Source of the DNA: Limnohabitans sp. TEGF004
Lineage (GTDB): Bacteria; Pseudomonadota; Gammaproteobacteria; Burkholderiales; Burkholderiaceae_C
Length of the DNA stretch: 64,000 nt
Reading direction: 5' to 3'
Assembly: GCF_027924965.1 (NCBI RefSeq)
Contig: NZ_AP027056.1
Span: 1,488,001-1,552,000, forward strand
A model generated the notes under the pieces. The model made no database searches, was not told the DNA's origin, and saw only the letters and a list, made by a program, of their open reading frames with translations. Below are positions 17,839-25,963 of this stretch, piece by piece. Positions within the stretch are counted from its first letter, which is position 1, and each line of letters opens with the position of its first letter. A program made the translations under genes and the position numbers.

Positions 17839-19203
17839 ATGCACACCCTTGAACAACTGCGAAGCGGCGAACTGGCAGGCATCACACGCCTGCAACTGCG
17901 CTGTGGCCTAACCGAATTTCCACGTGAAATTTTTGAGTTGGCCGACTCGCTGGAAATCTTAGATTTATCGGGCAACCAACTCAGCACCCTGCCCGACGAT
18001 CTGCCACGCCTACATAAGCTGCGCGTGATTTTTTGCTCGGACAACCCCTTCACCGAATTGCCCGAAGTGCTGGGCCAATGTCAGCAGCTCAGCATGGTGG
18101 GCTTCAAAGCCAACCGCATCGCACACGTGTCGCCCAAGGCTTTGCCACCACTGCTGCGTTGGCTCATCCTGACCGACAACGCGCTGACTGAATTGCCTGC
18201 TGAGATTGGGCAATGCACGCACATGCAAAAGCTGATGCTGGCAGGCAACCAGCTGCGTCACTTGCCCTCTGAACTGGCCCACTGCACACGCCTAGAGTTG
18301 CTGCGCATTTCAGCCAATCAACTGACAGAGTTGCCAGATTGGTTGTTGCACATGCCGCGTCTCACATGGTTGGCGTTTGCGGGCAACCCATTCACACACG
18401 CACTAGAAGCACGCGCTTTGGCCAATGCGCCCACACCTCACATTGAATGGCCGCGCCTGCGTGTGCAACACCAACTAGGCGAAGGTGCTTCAGGTGTGAT
18501 TCATCAAGCCACGCTGCGCACAGACGAAAGTGAGCTAACCGTAGCGGTGAAGCTATTCAAAGGCGCCGTCACCAGCGATGGCTTGCCCGACTGCGAAATG
18601 GCGGCGTGCATGCACGCAGGTGCGCATCCGCATGTGGTGTCGGCCATGGCACGGGTGACCGAGCATCCAGCCAACCAACAAGCCTTGGTCATGCCCCTGA
18701 TTGCGCCAGAGTTTGGCAACCTCGCAGGACCACCTAGCCTTGAGAGCTGCACACGCGATGTGTACCCGAATGGCAAACGCATGAGCTGGCACGCCACACT
18801 GCGCATGGCCATTGGCATGACATCCGCCACGCAGCACTTGCACACGCGCGGCATCGTGCACGGCGACTTGTACGCGCACAACATCTTGCACACCGCAGAA
18901 GGTGATGCGCTGCTGAGCGACTTTGGTGCAGCGGCGTTCTTTGATGTGAACGATGCAGCACTCGCACAAGGTTTGGAAAAACTCGAAGTGCGTGCGTTGG
19001 GTTGTTTGCTAGAAGAACTGGCTGAGCAATGCGATGCCACGTCCATTCATGCGCAGGCAGAAGCCAACGCAGTGACGCCTTCATCACAGACTAAGCAATT
19101 TCAAACTTTGAAAAAAATCGCGCAGCAGTGCTTGCACGACACACCCGCCCAGCGCCCTAGCTTGGCACAGGTGTGCGCCGAGCTAGAGGCCTTGAGCCAC
19201 TGA
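17839..19203 (+). CDS. Leucine-rich-repeat protein kinase
   Basis: A 454-residue soluble protein. Residues about 20-195 hold seven or so leucine-rich repeats of the LDLSGNQLSTLPDDLPRLHKL type. Residues about 213-450 are a Ser/Thr-type protein kinase: Gly-rich LGEGASGV, VAVK with Lys238, the catalytic loop HGDLYAHN with Asp343 (HGD instead of HRD), and DFG with Asp361. The activation segment is short and there is no membrane segment. An LRR scaffold with a kinase is uncommon in Proteobacteria. Substrate and trigger are unknown. It is convergent with phoX, 13 bp apart. Confidence 0.85.
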   Translation: MHTLEQLRSGELAGITRLQLRCGLTEFPREIFELADSLEILDLSGNQLSTLPDDLPRLHKLRVIFCSDNPFTELPEVLGQCQQLSMVGFKANRIAHVSPKALPPLLRWLILTDNALTELPAEIGQCTHMQKLMLAGNQLRHLPSELAHCTRLELLRISANQLTELPDWLLHMPRLTWLAFAGNPFTHALEARALANAPTPHIEWPRLRVQHQLGEGASGVIHQATLRTDESELTVAVKLFKGAVTSDGLPDCEMAACMHAGAHPHVVSAMARVTEHPANQQALVMPLIAPEFGNLAGPPSLESCTRDVYPNGKRMSWHATLRMAIGMTSATQHLHTRGIVHGDLYAHNILHTAEGDALLSDFGAAAFFDVNDAALAQGLEKLEVRALGCLLEELAEQCDATSIHAQAEANAVTPSSQTKQFQTLKKIAQQCLHDTPAQRPSLAQVCAELEALSH

Positions 19204-19216
19204 AACGCGTAAAGCT

Positions 19217-21115
19217 TTAACCGCCCACCACGCCGCCATCGCGGCGTGAGATGGCGATGATGGATGAACGCGGCACCGCATCGCCCCCCTGCGGGAAGTG
19301 CGAAGGCACCAACTTTTCACCGGGGTGTTGAATGCCCACAAACATCGTTTTCTGGTCAGGCGTGAACGCAATGCCTGTGATTTCACACGCCACTGGCCCC
19401 ACCAAGAAACGTTGGATGTCACCCGTCACAGGGTTGGCACACAACATTTGGTTGTTGCCCATGCCCGCAAAGGCTTTGGCGTTGCTGTAGTCGCCATCGG
19501 TTTGAATCCACAAACGGCCATCGCGGTCAAAGGCCAAACCATCAGGGCTGTTGAACATGTTGTCAGGCGTGATGTTGGCCGAGCCTGCATAGGCGTCTTT
19601 GTGCAGCGTGGGGTTACCTGCCAAGGCAAAGATGTCCCACGTGAATGAGTTGGCCGTGTGGTCGTTGCCCTTAGGCGTCCAACGCACGATTTGGCCGTAC
19701 ACGTTTTTGGCCCGTGGGTTGGGTCCGTTCACCGCTTGGTTGGGCTTGGTGCCTCGGTCGCTGTTGTTGGTGAGGGTCACGTACACCTGCGCTTGTGTGG
19801 GATGCACAGCTATCCACTCAGGACGGTCCATGGTGGTGGCGCCCACCACGGTGGCAGCCAAACGCGTGTGGACCAACACCTCGGCTTGGTCTTTGAAACC
19901 CGCCTCTGCCGTCAAGCCATTTTTGCCGTGGGTCAACTCTAGCCATTCGCCCTCGCCTTGCGCTTGGCCGTCCACCGTGGTGAAGCGCGCTACGTACAAG
20001 GTGCCTTCGTCCAGCAAATCGCGATTGGCTTTTGGATTCTTGGCATCGAACTTTTTGGCCGAGACAAATTTGTAAATGTGTTCGCCCTTTTCATCGTCCC
20101 CCATGTAGACCACCACATGGCCGTCGGCATTCACCACCACTTCGGCGTTCTCATGTTTGACGCGGCCCAAGGCCGTGCGCTTGATGGGGGTGCTGGTGGG
20201 GTCCATCGGGTCAATCTCAACCACCCAACCAAAGCGGTTGGGTTCGTTGGGGTTCTTGGCCAAATCGAATCGACCATCAAAGGGATGCCAGTTCAAACCC
20301 GCACCTTTGGCGCTGATGCCATAGCGTTTGAAAGCTGCGTTGTCGGACAAGGTCTCGGCAGTGCCAAAGTAACCGTTGAAGTTTTCTTCGCAGGTCAAGT
20401 ACGTGCCCCATGGCGTGCGGCCATTGGCGCAGTTGTTGAACGTGCCCAAGGCCACGGTGCCTGTGGGGTCGGCTTGGGTCTTCAACAAAGCGCTGCCTGC
20501 GGCGGGGCCGCTCAAACGCATTTCGGTGTTGGCCGTGATGCGACGGTTCAGGCGAGCCTGAGGTTGCAACTTCCACACACCGCCCACGCGATGCACTTCA
20601 AACACGCTCACACCGTGGGCAGCTTGGGCCTTGCGTGTGTCTTCGATGCTGCTGCAGCGACCGTTGACAAACAGGTATTCGTAGTTGGCGTATTCGTTGT
20701 TGACCGCAATCACGCCATGGTCTGCGCCCAAGCTGAAAAAGCTCATGCCATCGTTGTTGTCGCCGATGGACAAGCCTTGGCTGATGGCTGTGCCGCGCGT
20801 GGCTGGGTCAAACGCCGTGCCACCGGGCAGGATGGCGTCACCCCACGACGCCAACACGCGCCATTGGTAGCCTGCAGGCACGGTGATGGTGTCCAAAGAA
20901 TTAGCAGCAATCGGCGCGAAGCCGATGCGTGGGCCTACGTTCTTGCCGACGTTGGCAGCTTGCGCCAAACCTTGGCCGCCCAAGAACAAGCCCATGCCCG
21001 CCCCTGCTGCGCCCAGTAGCTGGCGGCGGCTCAACAGCGTGTTCACCATGTGGCTGAAATCTGTGTCATCCGGACGAGGATGGTTGCGTTGGTCGTTTTC
21101 GTCAAAGGTATTCAT
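19217..21115 (-). CDS. phoX: PhoX-family (DUF839) alkaline phosphatase, Tat-exported
   Basis: A 632-residue protein of the PhoX/DUF839 family, periplasmic calcium/iron-dependent phosphatases that release phosphate from organic esters. A twin-arginine signal is clear (LLSRRQLLGAAGAGMGLFLG, with Arg30-Arg31). Family segments include FNNCANGRTPWGTYLTCEEN, LGRVKHENAEVVV, VVYMGDDEKGEHIYKFVS and FNSPDGLAFDRDGRLWIQTD. A Pho box lies 45-62 bp upstream of the start, so PhoB control is expected. PhoX enzymes and other DUF839 proteins are hard to tell apart by sequence, but the Pho box and the neighbours favour a phosphatase. Confidence 0.88.
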   Translation of the reverse strand: MNTFDENDQRNHPRPDDTDFSHMVNTLLSRRQLLGAAGAGMGLFLGGQGLAQAANVGKNVGPRIGFAPIAANSLDTITVPAGYQWRVLASWGDAILPGGTAFDPATRGTAISQGLSIGDNNDGMSFFSLGADHGVIAVNNEYANYEYLFVNGRCSSIEDTRKAQAAHGVSVFEVHRVGGVWKLQPQARLNRRITANTEMRLSGPAAGSALLKTQADPTGTVALGTFNNCANGRTPWGTYLTCEENFNGYFGTAETLSDNAAFKRYGISAKGAGLNWHPFDGRFDLAKNPNEPNRFGWVVEIDPMDPTSTPIKRTALGRVKHENAEVVVNADGHVVVYMGDDEKGEHIYKFVSAKKFDAKNPKANRDLLDEGTLYVARFTTVDGQAQGEGEWLELTHGKNGLTAEAGFKDQAEVLVHTRLAATVVGATTMDRPEWIAVHPTQAQVYVTLTNNSDRGTKPNQAVNGPNPRAKNVYGQIVRWTPKGNDHTANSFTWDIFALAGNPTLHKDAYAGSANITPDNMFNSPDGLAFDRDGRLWIQTDGDYSNAKAFAGMGNNQMLCANPVTGDIQRFLVGPVACEITGIAFTPDQKTMFVGIQHPGEKLVPSHFPQGGDAVPRSSIIAISRRDGGVVGG

Positions 21116-21159
21116 AGCAGCCTCAGTGAAGGAAGTGATGCAAACTTTAAGCCCCGTTC

Positions 21160-21177
21160 ATGACAAAGCTGTGACAT
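21160..21177 (-). promoter_or_regulatory. Pho box upstream of phoX
   Basis: On the minus strand the direct repeats ATGTCAC and TTGTCAT are separated by AGCT (11-bp period). A -10-like TAAAGT follows exactly 10 bp later. The same TAAAGT at the same distance is found upstream of pstS. A weaker plus-strand half site (TCGTCAC, 21182-21188), 10 bp before TAATAT, could serve the divergent ppx. Confidence 0.75.
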
Positions 21178-21211
21178 ATTTTCGTCACAAATAAACGGTA
21201 ATATTGTTTTT

Positions 21212-22720
21212 ATGAAACACGGCACACTCCTCGCAGCGATTGATTTGGGCTCTAACAGCTTTCGCCTTGAAATCGGTCGCTACGACCACGGACAAATTCA
21301 ACGTGTGGCCTACCTCAAAGAAACCGTGCGACAAGGCAATGGTTTAGACGCTGATCGCAACCTCACCGACGAAGCCATGCAGCGCGGCTGGGATTGCTTG
21401 GCTCGGTTCGCCGAACGCTTGTCGGGTTTCAAAAAATCACAGGTGCGCGCCGTGGCGACACAAACCCTGCGCGAAGCCAAAAACCGTGAAGCCTTTTTGA
21501 AAAAGGGTTGCGAAATTTTGGGCTTCCCCATCGAGGTGATTGCAGGCACCGAAGAGGCCCGTCTGATTTACCAAGGCGTGGCCCACATGCTGCCCAGCAG
21601 CAACGAGCGCCGCCTGGTGGTCGACATTGGCGGACGCTCGACCGAGTTGGTGTTGGGCCAAGGCTTGGAAGCCACCGAAACTGCCTCGTTCCGCGTGGGC
21701 AGCGTCGCGTGGTCGATGAAGTATTTCCCCACAGGGGAATTCACCGAGCAAGCATTCAAAAAAGCCGAAATTGCCGCACAAGCCGTGCTGGAAGAAGCCC
21801 TCTCCACCTACCCACGCACCCAATGGCAAAAGGCCTATGGCGCATCGGGCACTGTGGGTGCGGTGGCGGACATTTTGGCTTTGGCCGGTTTTCCTGAAAA
21901 CGAAATCAGCTTAGAGGGTTTGGACTGGCTGGTGAAGTGTTTGGTGCGCGCTGGCCTGGCCCACAAGGTGCAACTCGAAGGCCTCAAAGACGACCGTCGC
22001 GCAGTGATTGGCGGCGGCGTGAGCGTGCTGCGTGCTTTGATGAACTTGCTGCAAGTGAAGACCTTGCATGTGGCACAAGGCGCTTTGCGACACGGCGTGT
22101 TGTTTGACATGGTGGAGCGTGAAGACCACGACACCGACACCCGCGATTTATCTATCCAACGCTTGGCAACGAAGTTCGCGGTAGACAACGCCCAAGGCCT
22201 GCGCGTTGGCCGTGTGGCGGTGCATCTGTTGCAACAGATGCACGTCAAACCCAAAGACAACGACGCTGACACACTAGAGCGCTTGTGCCGCAAGCTGAGC
22301 TGGGCCGCACAACTGCATGAAGTGGGCGTGGCCATCTCACACAGCGATTACCACAAGCACGGCGCTTACATCTTGGACAACGCTGACTTATTGGGCTTTG
22401 GCATGCCAGAACTACACCGCTTAGGTTTGCTGGTGCTGGGCCAACGCGGCAAATTGAAAAAGCTTGAAGATGAATTGCAAGAGGACCAATTCGCCAAGAT
22501 GCTGATGGCTTTGCGTGTGAGCCTGATTCTGTGCCACGCACGCAAAGACCCAGAGCATTTGGCACTGCGCTTGGACTGTGATGAACACAAGCATCGCATC
22601 ACACTGACAGCCTCCGCCTCCTGGGCACAAGACTATCCACAGTCGGCCCACTTACTCAGACAAGAAAGTGCATCGTGGGCCAAAGCACCATGGGGGTTTG
22701 AGTTTGTGACGAAACCATGA
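21212..22720 (+). CDS. ppx: Exopolyphosphatase Ppx/GppA
   Basis: A 502-residue Ppx/GppA enzyme that removes terminal phosphates from polyphosphate, and possibly from pppGpp. The actin-like fold is marked by AIDLGSNSFRLEIGRY at residues 9-24, AVATQTLREAKNREAFL, VVDIGGRSTELVLG (second phosphate-binding loop) and GASGTVGAVADILA. The C-terminal HD-type helical domain (about 310-500) has the LSWAAQLHEVGVAISHSDYH region. It is divergent from phoX across a 96-bp region with Pho-type sites. It lies in the same block as ppk1, so polyphosphate synthesis and breakdown genes are adjacent. Confidence 0.93.
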   Translation: MKHGTLLAAIDLGSNSFRLEIGRYDHGQIQRVAYLKETVRQGNGLDADRNLTDEAMQRGWDCLARFAERLSGFKKSQVRAVATQTLREAKNREAFLKKGCEILGFPIEVIAGTEEARLIYQGVAHMLPSSNERRLVVDIGGRSTELVLGQGLEATETASFRVGSVAWSMKYFPTGEFTEQAFKKAEIAAQAVLEEALSTYPRTQWQKAYGASGTVGAVADILALAGFPENEISLEGLDWLVKCLVRAGLAHKVQLEGLKDDRRAVIGGGVSVLRALMNLLQVKTLHVAQGALRHGVLFDMVEREDHDTDTRDLSIQRLATKFAVDNAQGLRVGRVAVHLLQQMHVKPKDNDADTLERLCRKLSWAAQLHEVGVAISHSDYHKHGAYILDNADLLGFGMPELHRLGLLVLGQRGKLKKLEDELQEDQFAKMLMALRVSLILCHARKDPEHLALRLDCDEHKHRITLTASASWAQDYPQSAHLLRQESASWAKAPWGFEFVTKP

Positions 22721-22732
22721 CATATATGACAG
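22706..22732 (-). promoter_or_regulatory. Pho-box-like site in reverse orientation at the end of ppx
   Basis: The minus strand reads CTGTCAT, then ATGTCAT after a 9-bp step and TCGTCAC after an 11-bp step. This three-part pattern matches the pstS and ppk1 sites closely. It covers the ppx stop codon and points away from the gene that follows. No -10 hexamer is visible 10 bp downstream in its own orientation, so its role is open. Confidence 0.5.
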
Positions 22733-22792
22733 TAGGCGTTTTAATTTAAACGGTATAAACTGTTTATTCTTTTAATTCACAAGGAAAAAACA

Positions 22793-23230
22793 GTGAGTAC
22801 CACCGCTCAGAAAACCATCGTTCAAGCTGCCGTGAAGTCACGCGCTGCCACAACACCCGCCACCAAGAAGCCCGCAGTGAAAAAACCCGTGGTGAAAAAA
22901 GCGGCTACAAAGCCTGTGCGTAAAACTGCGGTCAAAAAAGCCCCAGTGAAAGTGGCCACACCTCAACCAGCAAAGCCAGTCAAAGCCGTCAAACCTGCCA
23001 AAGTCAAAAAGCCAAAGCTGGTGCGCGACAGCTTCACTATTCCTAAAGATGAATACGTGGTGGTTGACAGCCTGAAGGTTCGCGCTGGCAAACTCGGTCA
23101 AGCTGTGAAGAAAAGCGAATTGCTGCGTGCTGGCGTCAAAGCCCTCGCCGCCATGAGCGACATTCAGTTCAAAGCTGCTTTGAACAACGTGCCGACCATC
23201 AAGACCGGTCGTCCCAAGAACTCGAAGTAA
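22793..23230 (+). CDS. Histone H1/AlgP-like Lys-Pro-Ala-rich protein
   Basis: A 145-residue basic protein. Residues about 15-75 are low-complexity Lys/Pro/Ala/Val repeats (KKPAVKKPVVKKAATKP and variants), as in histone H1-like AlgP proteins. Residues about 77-145 form a compact, non-repetitive C-terminus (RDSFTIPKDEYVVVDSLKVR, then AVKKSELLRAGVKALAAM). The GTG start is supported by AAGGA seven bases upstream. Position between ppx and ppk1 suggests a DNA- or polyphosphate-binding role. AlgP of Pseudomonas aeruginosa has been linked to polyphosphate granules, but homology here is only compositional. It overlaps sixA tail to tail by 32 bp. Confidence 0.7.
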   Translation: MSTTAQKTIVQAAVKSRAATTPATKKPAVKKPVVKKAATKPVRKTAVKKAPVKVATPQPAKPVKAVKPAKVKKPKLVRDSFTIPKDEYVVVDSLKVRAGKLGQAVKKSELLRAGVKALAAMSDIQFKAALNNVPTIKTGRPKNSK

Positions 23231-23699
23231 GTTCTGGACAGGCGACGGTCAGCAACACCGTTTGGGGTTGACCGTCGCGTAGGCGGGTGCGCAGCCACCA
23301 CACACCGCCCTTGCGCACAGGGCATGTGTGCTCGTGCATTCCCAGTAGCTTGGCCACTAGCTCACCCAAATAGGGCTGATGTCCGACCAACAGCACTGGG
23401 CCTTTGAGTTGCGGCCCAGTTTCAGGGTGCCACTTCAAAAGGTGCAGCACATCCTCCACGGATGTTTCAGGCACCAATTCATCGCGCAATTTGAATTTAC
23501 GTCCCAAAGGCGCCACCGTTTGCTGGGTGCGCCGTGAAGGGCTGACCAACACCCGGGTGCCTTCTGGCAAATGACGGTCTAACCACGCAGCCATTCGCAT
23601 GGCTTGACGCTCGCCTTTTTTGGTGAGTGAGCGCGATAAGTCGTCACCCCCTTCTGGAGCAACTTCTGCTTCTGCGTGACGCCACAAAATCAAATCCAT
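23199..23699 (-). CDS. sixA: Phosphohistidine phosphatase SixA
   Basis: A 166-residue histidine phosphatase of the SixA type, which removes phosphate from phosphohistidine proteins. The catalytic LWRHAEAE motif sits at the N-terminus, followed by LTKKGERQAMRMAAWL, SPSRRTQQT and the second catalytic His in LLVGHQPYLG. It starts 22 bp after the ppk1 stop and is probably cotranscribed with it, as in many Burkholderiales. I chose ATG 23699, which puts MDLILWRHAEAE at the N-terminus; the upstream in-frame extension looks unrelated. Confidence 0.9.
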   Translation of the reverse strand: MDLILWRHAEAEVAPEGGDDLSRSLTKKGERQAMRMAAWLDRHLPEGTRVLVSPSRRTQQTVAPLGRKFKLRDELVPETSVEDVLHLLKWHPETGPQLKGPVLLVGHQPYLGELVAKLLGMHEHTCPVRKGGVWWLRTRLRDGQPQTVLLTVACPELTSSSWDDRS

Positions 23700-23721
23700 G
23701 GTTTGCCTTTCGTTCACGGCC

Positions 23722-25851
23722 TCACGGCTTAGCCGCATACAGCGCCATCAGTGCGGCTTGCGCCCCGTGCAATGGCACAGATGCTGTAGGTTGAGCCGTT
23801 CTGGTCGAGGTGCGTTTCGGTTTAGCCACTTGCACACGCGTGTACTGCCCATCGGCATTCAAGCTCCATGCGTCCACGTTGTCGTGCAGATAAGCCACCA
23901 AACACTCGTCAATCACACGTTGGCGCAAGGCCGCATCTTCCACGGGCCATGCCAACTCAACCCTGCGCAACATGTTGCGATTCATCCAATCGGCGCTCGA
24001 CAAATACAAAGACTCGTCATTGCCAGTGCGGAAATAAAACACGCGCGAATGTTCTAAGAAGCGACCAATGATGGAGCGCACACGGATGTTGTCAGTCACA
24101 CCCGGGCGCTGCGCGGGCAACATGCACGCACCACGAATGATCAAATCAATCTGTACCCCGGCCTGTCCGGCATGCACCAGCGCTTCCATCAGCTTTTCAT
24201 CGGTGAGCGTGTTCATCTTCAAGATGATGCGGCTGGCCACACCTTGCGCAGCGGCTTGCGCTGTTTTCTCGACCTTGTCGATCAAGCTGCGTTGCAACTG
24301 GAATGGCGCAATCATCAGCTTGTTCAAGCGCGGAATCTTGCTTTGATTGGCCAGCAGGTTAAACACACTCTCCACGTCTTGCGTGAGCTTGGGATCGCAG
24401 GTGATGTGGCTCAAGTCGGTATAGAGCTTGGCCGTGCGTGGGTTGTAGTTACCCGTGGACAAATGGGCGTAGCGGCGAATGCTGCGACCTTCGCGGCGCG
24501 TGACCAAGAGCATCTTGGCATGGGTCTTCAAACCCACCACACCGTACACCACTTGTGCACCGATGTATTCCAACTTCTCAGCCCAGTTGATGTTGGCCTC
24601 TTCGTCAAAGCGCGCCTTGAGCTCCACCACCACCGTCACCTCTTTGCCGCGCTGCACCGCTTCGCGTAGCAACTCCATCAGGCTTGAATCGGCACCGGTG
24701 CGGTAAATGGTTTGCTTGATGGCCAACACATCGGGGTCGCGCACAGCTTCACGCAAAAAGGCCAGCACCCCATCAAAGCTTTCATAGGGCTGGTGAATCA
24801 TCACATCGCCACTTTGCAAGCGGTCAAAAATGGAACCGCTGGTCACCATCTGTTGCGGGTAGCTGGCGTTGTAACGCGGAAACAACCACTTGGGGTTGTC
24901 CACCAAATCAATCAACTGATTCAAACGCACCAAGTTCACAGGCCCATGCACACGGTACAGGGCTGAGTGCGGCAACTCAAACTGTTTCAACAAAAATTCA
25001 GACAAATGCTCTGAACAACCTGAAGACACCTCCAAGCGCACAGCCTGTCCGTAATTGCGATGTACCAATCCCTTGCGCAGTGCCGTGCGAAGGTTCTTCA
25101 CGTCTTCTTCGTCTACCGACAAATCCGAATGGCGCGTGACACGGAACTGTGAAAACTGCCCCACATCGCGCCCCGGAAACAGGTCTTTCAAATGCGCACG
25201 AATCACGCTGGAAATCGACACAAACAGTTGACGTTTACCCGAAAGTTTTTCTGGCAATGGAATGAGGCGCGGCAAACTGCGTGGCACTTTGACAATCGCA
25301 ATTTCATTGTCACGACCAAACGCATCTTTGCCCGACAAACGCACGATGAAGTTGAGCGACTTGTTGGCCACTTGCGGAAAAGGGTGTGCAGGGTCTAAAC
25401 CCACAGGCAACAGCAAGGGGCGCACTTCACGCTCAAAAAAGGATTTCACCCACTGGTGCTGCGCCAACGTGCGCTCGCCATGCGACAAGATGCGCACCCC
25501 TTCTTTGGCAAACGCAGGCATGAGCACATCGTTGTACAGCGTGTATTGCTCTTCCACCAAAGCATGCGCCACTTTGCTGAGTGAGTGCTGTGCATGTGTA
25601 CCGGCGGCATCTAGAGGGGCTTTGGGATGCTCGACACTGTGGTGCAGCGCGGCGCGCACTTCAAAGAACTCATCGAGGTTGGAGGACACGATGCACAAGT
25701 AGCGCAAGCGCTCGAGCAAGGGCACATCGGCTCGCTTTGCCCAATCGAGCACACGCTCATTGAAGGCGAGCAAACTCAAATCACGGTCTAGCCATTGAAT
25801 CTTTGAAGTCTTGTGTGTGTGCGGCTCTTTGCCAGTGGCAACTGTCGTCAT
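23722..25851 (-). CDS. ppk1: Polyphosphate kinase PPK1
   Basis: A 709-residue PPK1 that polymerises the gamma-phosphate of ATP into polyphosphate. The N-terminal FLDRDLSLLAFNERVL-like segment (WLDRDLSLLAFNERVLDWAKR), the ERLRYLCIVSSNLDEFFEVR helices, the head domain and two phospholipase-D-like C-terminal domains are all present. The phosphohistidine region YAHLSTGNYNPRTAKLYTDL and the second His in LEHSRVFYFRTG are intact. The C-terminus has a basic Thr/Arg-rich tail. A three-part Pho box lies 42-68 bp upstream, so PhoB control is likely. sixA follows in the same operon. Confidence 0.95.
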   Translation of the reverse strand: MTTVATGKEPHTHKTSKIQWLDRDLSLLAFNERVLDWAKRADVPLLERLRYLCIVSSNLDEFFEVRAALHHSVEHPKAPLDAAGTHAQHSLSKVAHALVEEQYTLYNDVLMPAFAKEGVRILSHGERTLAQHQWVKSFFEREVRPLLLPVGLDPAHPFPQVANKSLNFIVRLSGKDAFGRDNEIAIVKVPRSLPRLIPLPEKLSGKRQLFVSISSVIRAHLKDLFPGRDVGQFSQFRVTRHSDLSVDEEDVKNLRTALRKGLVHRNYGQAVRLEVSSGCSEHLSEFLLKQFELPHSALYRVHGPVNLVRLNQLIDLVDNPKWLFPRYNASYPQQMVTSGSIFDRLQSGDVMIHQPYESFDGVLAFLREAVRDPDVLAIKQTIYRTGADSSLMELLREAVQRGKEVTVVVELKARFDEEANINWAEKLEYIGAQVVYGVVGLKTHAKMLLVTRREGRSIRRYAHLSTGNYNPRTAKLYTDLSHITCDPKLTQDVESVFNLLANQSKIPRLNKLMIAPFQLQRSLIDKVEKTAQAAAQGVASRIILKMNTLTDEKLMEALVHAGQAGVQIDLIIRGACMLPAQRPGVTDNIRVRSIIGRFLEHSRVFYFRTGNDESLYLSSADWMNRNMLRRVELAWPVEDAALRQRVIDECLVAYLHDNVDAWSLNADGQYTRVQVAKPKRTSTRTAQPTASVPLHGAQAALMALYAAKP

Positions 25852-25892
25852 TTTTTTACCTGTCTAACTGCAATTGAGTATGACAATTTATC

Positions 25893-25919
25893 GTGACAAA
25901 AGTGTGACATTTATGACGA
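25893..25919 (-). promoter_or_regulatory. Pho box upstream of ppk1
   Basis: Minus strand: CGTCAT, then ATGTCAC after a 9-bp step and TTGTCAC after an 11-bp step, followed 10 bp later by the -10-like CATACT. The layout equals that of the pstS site. Confidence 0.72.
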
Positions 25920-25963
25920 TTACGTTAATTCACATCCATTCACGCACTCATTAAGATACGCAG

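Noticed and set aside
19958..21019. Long open frame (353 codons) antisense to phoX
   Set aside because: It mirrors the codon pattern of phoX, has no ribosome site or recognisable domain, and phoX is well supported.
22838..23101. Antisense open frame within the histone-like gene
   Set aside because: Phe/His/Gly-rich sequence is the direct mirror of Lys/Pro/Ala codons.
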